In this document: positions 14,952-21,143 of the stretch, piece by piece
Numbering within the stretch: the stretch's first letter is position 1
Layout: the number at the start of each line of letters is the position of its first letter
Assembly (NCBI GenBank): GCA_038093975.1
Contig: JBBPTG010000354.1
Location: 1 to 21,143, forward strand
Direction of reading: 5' to 3'
DNA: 21,143 nt
Source: Chalciporus piperatus
Lineage: Eukaryota; Basidiomycota; Agaricomycetes; Boletales; Boletaceae
The notes under the pieces: model-generated
What the model saw: the letters and a program-made list of their open reading frames with translations, nothing else
What the model was told of the DNA's origin: nothing
Databases searched by the model: none
Position numbers and translations under genes: made by a program

Positions 14952-15427
14952 TGAAACGACTCAACTCAACTAAGAGCTAAGACTCACACTAGACAATAGC
15001 GAGCCGATGTACTTGGCTGAGGTTCGATGAGGAAACTCCAGGAGAACAAGACTGGGGAGTCCAGTGCTTGTCGACCCGGGTTTATATACTATTGTCAATG
15101 TTTGTACATGTTGTGGCTAAACCTTATCGTAGGTGACTGGGTATGACTCATACTGACTACTAGCCAATGGCGTAACTAGCTCTACTGCGGAATGAGTAAG
15201 CGTGAGTCATATGATGAGTAATGCTGACTGATGCTGACGAGTGAGCGGTGAGTCATCAGTTAGTAAGCGAAGGTCTAGACCTAGCTTATGTAAGTAAGTC
15301 ACGTGATGCGATAAGATAAGATAACAAAAGAGAAAGTGAAACGACTAAGTCCACGAGACGAAGAGAAACCTAGTAAGCGTAATGGAATGTAGGGATGATT
15401 AGGATAAGGAATGGAGCGTTCGTAACA
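14952..15427 (-). repeat. E3 5' LTR (476 bp)
   Basis: Inverted copy of the E2 LTR with about six mismatches to the E2 5' LTR. TATA (15088-15081), transcript start (15053-15043), GATA, E-box and Gcn4-type sites are all conserved. It ends at host sequence GTAAC. Confidence 0.95.
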
Positions 15428-15432
15428 GTAAC
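15428..15432. repeat. Presumed right target-site duplication of E3 (GTAAC)
   Basis: The five bases directly outside the E3 5' LTR. The matching copy would lie left of the window beyond the E3 3' LTR. Confidence 0.5.
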
Positions 15433-17186
15433 CACAATGAATCCGACGGCTCAGCCGCTTCATGGGCTCAAGGGGACGACGATAGCGCCGATGGCCAGGA
15501 AAGCGACGATGATCTACTCAACACGATTAGCCACGATGCTGCAAAGTTGAAGAAAACACTTGCCCAGGAAGTAGGTGACCGTGTTACCACAGCTGACAGG
15601 TATATGGTGCTGACAATGAGGCAATGTTAACCCTACCTTCACCACATAGATCCCGCAGATGGCTGTGGCCGCTGTTCCGTCTCGCGGGGCATCAACTACA
15701 GACAAGAGCACTGAGTTGACTGCTGCCATTCCTGCCAAAGTGACAGTTAGTAGTCTCATGGCATCCACTGGCAGGCTGCAGCGACTCGGAATGGGACTGA
15801 CGATCAATTTCAACAGGTCGTTGGGCCCGGCGCTCGTAAGAGGGAGGCACGCCTTGCATTGGAAGTAAGTGGGTGGCGTATTCAACATTGAAAAGAGTGC
15901 GTACACTAACTCGGAAATAACATCTACTATAGCGTGCCGAGGTCATCGGAGAAAAGCACGAAAAAGGACAAAGTGACGAAGAAGAAGAAACCGGTCAGGA
16001 CGGCGTGGCGACGGTCATGGCCGACGCAGGTGAGGCAGGTGACACGAAGCCGCACATCGGCGCGCGCGCTGACCGCTATGCCATCTATCATCCATCGCTC
16101 ACAACTGAGCTCGTGCTGCCCGACTCTGAGCACTCTGCGCTGTCAATCAAGGCGCAGGCCCCGCATATTCAAGAGCTTATCCAAAATTCCATCGACTGGT
16201 TCCTCAAAGAGATCGCGTTCGAGAAGGGATTCCCCTTGGCCAAGGACAAGCGGTGGCTGGCCATCCACGCTTTCAGGGATACGGCCAAGGAGATGGGACT
16301 ATTGGACATCGCGAACAGGATGGCCGCGGATATGAAATATGTTTTGCGTCTGGCAAACCTGGTACGTGACGCCGCATGTTATTGTGCGAGTATACTAACG
16401 CTGACTCGTATTACAGGCGGAAGGTCGGCTTGCTACGTGGCGCCAAAATTTCAAGAGAGTAGCACAGCCAATTGTCATCAGTGGGTACGGGCTCAAGAAA
16501 GGTTGTGGCCCCCTGGTCGAAAGGTTATTGAAGCTGGACAATTTCATTTACGCACTGGGCCCGAAGGTAAGTATTTCATCAATTCATCATGGTATACAGT
16601 GCCCGCACTGATGAGGATTCCTAGGGAGACGCGCTTCGTTTCGAGCCGTTCTGTAACTCCGTAATCCTAGAGGTCCTGCGTGCGACCGTGTTCAATGGAC
16701 CGAACTCCTTGGGGTTCAAGTACACCGACCACTTTGTCTCGGTGCTCGACGGGCATGAGGATGAGTTGGAGCTGCCAAGTGGCCTGGTGGCTTTCGCGGC
16801 CACGGCGGTGAGCCCCATCAATTTTATTGTCTAGCTTCGATAGTAGTACTAATGTTGTGACAGGTTTACTCTGTGCTGAGCGACTGGCGCAACGGAACTG
16901 GACCGCGCGATTCGGAGAAGGCCTCGTTCATCCAAGATGCTCATTATCAAGTTTACTCGAAATACAAACAACTTTTACGCTTCATCTTCACGACCGGCGG
17001 CGACGAGGGGCACAAGAGATACCACGCGCTCATGTCCCGCATGTACCGCGATGTCATGTACGTATTCAATTGCTTCGTTCATTGGTGTGCTCGAGGCTGA
17101 AAGAAAATAGTGTTGATGGTACAGAGACCGACACTCAGCTGATGCTTGCTCAGGTGGATCTCGAAGGTATGGCAACATCAATGTAG
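15433..17186 (+). CDS. DUF6532-like host gene, 5' part cut off by E3
   Basis: Exons I can support: 15433-15570 (acidic, reads straight out of the E3 boundary), one starting at about 15754-15775 and ending at 15864, then 15933-16361, 16417-16566, 16625-16807, 16864-17057 and a short last exon ending near 17186. Introns are 55-80 bp (one maybe ~200) with GTAAGT/GTACGT/GTGAGC donors, and several have CTAAC branch sites. The protein runs from a charged, disordered N-terminus (EEEETGQDG) to a folded helical region (WFLKEIAFEKGFPLAKDKRW to LMSRMYRDVM). This matches my memory of DUF6532 proteins of Agaricomycetes, including the late LPSGLVAFAATAVYSVLSDW segment. Function is unknown. No start codon is visible, so upstream exons were probably separated by the E3 insertion. 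The 3' end is uncertain. Confidence 0.6.
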
Positions 17187-17401
17187 GAGGGTCTCGAGAC
17201 GCCGGGGTAATCTGGTGTATGTACGATTCAATATCTACCAATATCTACTGTCAAGGACATTAGTGTGCCAATGCATACATTTCCGTGAAAATGTACATGT
17301 GGGATGGGACTAAAACTATGTAATAGAAATGTGTCTGAATGTGGACATTATCTCGCATTTGCGAGCTAATGCGGATTTGGGGTTTTCCTGATGGTTGGCA
17401 G

Positions 17402-19244
17402 TCTGCATCTCTCCATCGAACGACGTCGTGGCAGCTGCAGGAGAATATGGAAAGATCTCGTTCTGGCGCGCTCCACAGCGGAGCGACGAGAACCAGGTAT
17501 GTCATCGACTAGCTGTCCTTCAGCATCCGCTAACCCGCATCCACAGTCGAGCGAACCTACTCCTCGTGTACCATCCGTATCAACCGAGATCATCACTCCT
17601 ACACATCGTCCACAGGTTCGTACATCCCGTCTCAGTTCACTCCTTGCTTACCGACACGGGGAAACGTCTGCTTAGCCGCGCAATAACCGACCGCAGATCT
17701 TCCGTAACCCCCTGAACTATTTTGTGAAGGTCATAAATCGTCTGCAATTCTCGCGAACGACCAGGGACGATCCGCAGGATAGACCACGTGAACCGACGAC
17801 GAACTTGAACGAGGGCATCGAATCTAGGGTTACACTGAATGTTGCGTCGTCCCGGACGGGCCAGGTTAGTTCATTGGTCTCCGTGGCATGGAAGCGATCC
17901 ATTGACACGAAGTGACCACCGTCCCATCTACCACACATTAGATCGTTCAACTGCCGGCAGAACCGCCTTCAATACCACATACCTCAGCACCACTCGATCT
18001 CACACCATATATAGCTAGACTCGACGACCGATACTTGGAGGGTGGGAGCTTCGGCGATGTGTATAGATGCCGCTACATGCGGGGTACAGGTGCCAATATT
18101 GAGGTCACAGCATTTCTGGGTATGAATGTCTGCGCCTCCTACTCACATACCTTCTTCCAGGTGGCTGTAAAATCATTCCGTTTCCACTTCACGTTGGAAG
18201 AAGGGAGTAACGCTAACCATGCCGTCAGGGTAATTAGACACAACCATTTCATCTCGAAGGGCAGATATATGCTTACTATAAATGTAATATTTAGATGGTT
18301 CGTCGAGAACTCGGGATATGGAGGAGGCTGGATCATCCCAACATTGTTCCATTCCTGGGTACTGCGACCGGGATTGGGATGCAAGGTTCACTGGCACTGG
18401 TCTCTGCGTGGATGCCGAATGGGAGTCTTCACAGGTTCCTCGAAAATCACGGGGAACAACTCCATGTCGCCCACCAACTCCAGTTTGTACGTCGCCCATG
18501 TGTCCCCTTATCGGTCTACTCATCCATCCATTCATGACAGTTGTTGGACATTGCCAATGGGCTCGATTACCGTACGTCGGCATCACCAATTGTCGGGGTA
18601 TTTTGCTGACCACACACTTGATAGTGCACTCCTTCCCTAGGAGTCCAATAATTCACGGGGACCTCAATGGCGTAAGTCAAAGCGATGCGCCGAAATCCAG
18701 ATTTGCTGACTGTGATGTAGAACAACGTGCTCGTGGATGGCACTTTCATCGCTCGCTTAGCTGATTTTGGATATTCTACGGTGGTGGGGAACATACCTGA
18801 AGCGTTGGTGTACCTCCAGAGGTCCACTGCACGACCAGGTGCAATACGATGGGGTGCACCTGAACTGATTCTTGCTGAAGAAGATGAGGCACCCGAGAGG
18901 ACCCCCAAGAGCGACATCTACTCTTTCGGATGCCTCACTCTACAGGTTCGTCGAAGCGAAATGTACATAGTTTGTACACGCTTATCTTCTCTCAGGTTCT
19001 GTCAGGCAAACAACCATGGTCGGAGGTTCGGGAGGAGGGTGTGATCGCTGTGCGAATGTCCAGGGGACAGAAACCCAAGCGTCCGGAATCGCGGGCGATG
19101 GATGATCGTCACTGGGATTTCATTCAACGTTGCTGGTCCTCGGACGAGGAGCGGCCAACAGCGAGGATGTTGGCCTCTGATCTTCAGGAATATTTGAGCG
19201 CTTGTCCGCAATCTCCCTCTCTTCGTGATATGTTTTCTTCGTGA
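17402..19244 (+). CDS. Protein kinase (TKL-like) with a WD40-like N-terminal exon
   Basis: Phase-consistent exons: ~17402-17496, 17547-17615, 17697-17864, 17942-18103, 18161-18229, 18295-18486, 18541-18571, 18625-18671, 18721-18945 and 18996-19244. The first exon resembles one WD40 blade (CISPSNDVVAAAGEYGKISFW) and needs an upstream exon I cannot find. The 17547-17864 exons are linker-like. The kinase domain is complete. It has a Gly loop (EGGSFGDVYRC), Lys in VAVK, Glu in RREL, catalytic HGDLNG (the Arg of HRD is Gly), NNVLV, DFG in ADFGYS, APE in GAPELIL and a C-lobe ending EERPTARMLASDL. All catalytic residues are present, so activity is likely. Similar kinases form large families in mushroom genomes, and the substrate is unknown. 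The 18103 donor (GTCACA) is weak. The stop is TGA at 19242-19244. Confidence 0.75.
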
Positions 19245-19839
19245 CATACTTACTTCATTGGCATCATAAAGGATCATCGATCATCAGTTGGTTGTACCTC
19301 AGACTGGGACTATGTATTCGTTATCTGTACCACCAGTGCTCTGTGCCAAATTTAATCTGTGCAATGTATTCTATTCATTTTGTTCACAAGGTAGCAACTT
19401 CAAGTATGGAGACATTCTGTGCTCCCATGGAATTAGTCTCAGCACCAGTCGTGCAGGTAAACCACTCAATGGGCCCGTGGATCTGGGGGGTGTCGAAGAG
19501 CTTGTCCGGGACGCTGGGTATGTAGATTGGCTGCCTGCCGCCACGTTCGCGAGCTTAGTGAGCGCAGCTCAGGTGCGACCCAACCTCTACCCGACCGATT
19601 ATCCAAATGATATATGTACCGAGGGGCACCCTGTTGAAACGAATCATGTTCGTGGCAAGAGCCATCCCTCGCGAGCTTGTCACCGAAAGTTCGACCCGGC
19701 GGAAGCACAGTACCTTCCCTGAGCGGACCGGAGTTACATGCGAATCAAGACTATCCAACATTCATAGTATTATACCCCGCCGAACTAACAAGTGAACATA
19801 ATCACACTGCAGGGATGTATGTTAGTAGATAACAACTTA
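19245..19839. other. Intergenic region between convergent genes
   Basis: 595 bp between the kinase stop and the Dna2 stop. A 144-codon plus-strand frame (19288-19722) starts at TTG, has no recognisable domain and no splice logic, and is not called. I see no repeat or RNA gene. Both genes' 3' UTRs should lie here. Confidence 0.5.
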
Positions 19840-21124
19840 TCACAACTCCCCATTAACAACGTCCTGCAATATCGGTCGCCCTTTCAACACTCCATCCCGG
19901 ATAGGTGTTCTTGCCTTCTTCGGCGGTGTCCCCATCGCGATAGTGTACCCACCAGCATCCCGGTCCGGACTCAGCTGCTCTCCTGGTCTCTTCCCACCAC
20001 GCCTACCGACAATTTCGATCTTCGGGTGCTCAAGCGTGGGATGCAAACACTCCGCGCCTTCAGGCAACTCCAACATCCACTTCCGCGCATCCATGAGTTC
20101 CAGAAACCCTGCCAACAACGGTGTTGTACCGAGCGTTTTCCGCGAACCAATGATGATCAACTTCGATTGCGCACGTGTAAACGACACGTTGACTCGTCGC
20201 CAATCTTTCAGTAGATCTCCGACCTGAGAAAGAAGGTTTCAGTTGTGTGCCAAGGTCTGCATGGTGATAGAATAAGACGCACCTGGCCGAGATCGTTTGA
20301 TTTCACCATCGATATGATGACACAGTCCTTGTCCCTCCCCTGACTCTTGTCGGCTGTCAAAATCTCGATGTCCTTCTTTCCCTGAAGGAGATGGGATAAA
20401 AGCTTGATCTGCTGACGATATAAAGACATGATCCCGATCTGCCGTTCCTGGATGCCGCTACCAAGAAGCGCTTCGGTGATTTGGTAAACGAGTTTGCCTT
20501 CGACTTCGTTTTGGACCAAGTCACCGACTCGGGAGTCGAATGCAGGAATACGGTCCGTGTCAACGAAGACTGCCTTGCAACTGTTGCATCATGTAAGCTC
20601 GAGCTCAGTAACAAAAACCAAACTCCGAGATGGCACTCACTTCTCATCCAACAGTCGAGAAAGCCAACATCTACCCTCGGCGCACAAACACCCACCTGCA
20701 ACCCGAAGGGTATCGATAAACGTTCTATCAGGCAGTACGAGACTCCGTTTCGCAACGGCTTCTGAACCACATCGAAGCCGATCTCCGTAGATAAGCTTGT
20801 TCGACAAGACCATGATGTCCTCGTTCATGCGATACTGCTGGGTGAGGTCCACGACGGCATGTGGATGGGCTTCCGAAAGCCTTCGGAACAGGGAGGTTTC
20901 CAGTCCACCCTTTCTCGCTGCCGGATTGCGCACCTATAGACACGTCTAAGATCTCAATATTCGTGGATCGGAGAACGACACTTACGAGTGGAGGTAGCTG
21001 GAAGTGATCCCCGACGAGCACAAACTTGTCTGCGAAGCGTAACGGACCGAGACATGTCGGCAACGTTATCTGGGACGCCTCATCCACGATACAATAATCG
21101 AATGTTCGTCGAGAAAACAAAGGA
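19840..21124 (-). CDS. dna2: Dna2-type DNA replication helicase/nuclease, C-terminal part (runs off right edge)
   Basis: Minus-strand exons: 21124-20986, 20933-20641, 20580-20283 and 20223-19840, with introns of about 52-60 bp (donors GTAAGT, GTGAGT, GTGCGT). They encode superfamily 1 helicase motifs in order: [38 protein letters not shown] and [18 protein letters not shown]. Sequence between motifs ([26 protein letters not shown]) fits Dna2 rather than Upf1 or Sen1. Dna2 trims long Okazaki flaps and resects double-strand breaks together with a RecQ helicase. The tail after motif VI (about 95 residues, Gly/Pro/Lys/Arg-rich with PPKKART) may carry a nuclear signal. The N-terminal nuclease and motif I lie beyond the window. 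A partial intron occupies 21125-21143. Confidence 0.88.
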
Positions 21125-21143
21125 CTGTCGAGGATTCAGGACC

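Larger units (their letters stand above)
10521..15427 (-). mobile_element. E3: 5' part of a second E2-family element, truncated by E1
   Basis: Read on the minus strand: 5' LTR (15427-14952), primer site, leader ORFs, gag and pol up to the E1 insertion at 10520/10521. The rest (end of RNase H, integrase, 3' LTR) must be beyond the left window edge. It is near-identical to E2 in gag-pol but more diverged in LTR and leader. It inserted into a host DUF6532-like gene; GTAAC at 15428-15432 is the presumed right target duplication. Confidence 0.93.

Noticed and set aside
15934..16335. 133-codon Lys/Arg/Ser-rich frame
   Set aside because: Out of frame with the spliced DUF6532 reading, which continues smoothly across several introns.
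19288..19722. 144-codon plus-strand frame between the kinase and Dna2
   Set aside because: TTG start, no domain, no splice signals in a consistent phase; most likely chance.
1..21143. CRISPR array, bacterial operon or phage features
   Set aside because: No regularly spaced repeats; introns, TATA-type LTR promoters and eukaryotic genes show a fungal nuclear genome.

Overview
The window looks like genomic DNA of a mushroom-forming fungus (Basidiomycota, Agaricomycetes). The host genes have many short introns of about 50-80 bp with CTAAC/CTGAC-type branch sites. They include a DUF6532-like gene, an expanded-family protein kinase and a Dna2 helicase, and the mobile DNA is Ty3/gypsy elements with chromodomain integrases. 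No organism can be named from sequence alone.

Layout. Positions 1-15427 are a four-layer nest of LTR retrotransposons. The oldest layer is E3 (10521-15427, minus strand). It sits in the 5' part of a DUF6532-like host gene and keeps its 5' LTR, leader ORFs, a frameshifted gag and the first part of pol. E3 pol was hit by E1, a different chromodomain element on the plus strand. Only the right end of E1 is visible: integrase C-terminus, a zinc-knuckle ORF and the 3' LTR. The 3' LTR of E1 (1598-2013 plus 10466-10520) was then hit by E2 (2014-10460), a complete element with 476-bp LTRs and the 5-bp target duplication CCCTT. E2 pol was finally hit by a copy of its own family, now a 475-bp solo LTR (7423-7897, duplication GTACG). 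E2 and E3 belong to one family and form inverted arms of about 4.9 kb.

The E2/E3 family is the most interesting part. (1) The predicted transcript start, AGTCTTGTTCT, is exactly complementary to the 11 nt just behind the 5' LTR. This is the self-priming layout known from Tf1/sushi elements, and no tRNA primer is needed. (2) From that start to the gag AUG there are about 1546 nt without one ATG in any plus-strand frame. The same stretch carries two long overlapping ORFs, conserved in E3, that could only be translated from non-AUG codons. (3) A candidate intron spans the primer binding site, and another would fuse the two leader ORFs in frame. (4) Gag and pol are joined by a GGGAAAA -1 slippery site followed by a stem. 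(5) A 188-residue protein with a two-helix membrane hairpin lies between pol and the 3' LTR. (6) The LTR upstream of TATA carries three Gcn4-type sites, three GATA sites and an E-box.

Right flank, 15433-21143. First comes the truncated DUF6532-like gene (plus). Next is a protein kinase gene with a WD40-like N-terminal exon (plus, at least ten exons). Convergent to it is the C-terminal half of a Dna2-type helicase/nuclease (minus), which runs off the right edge.
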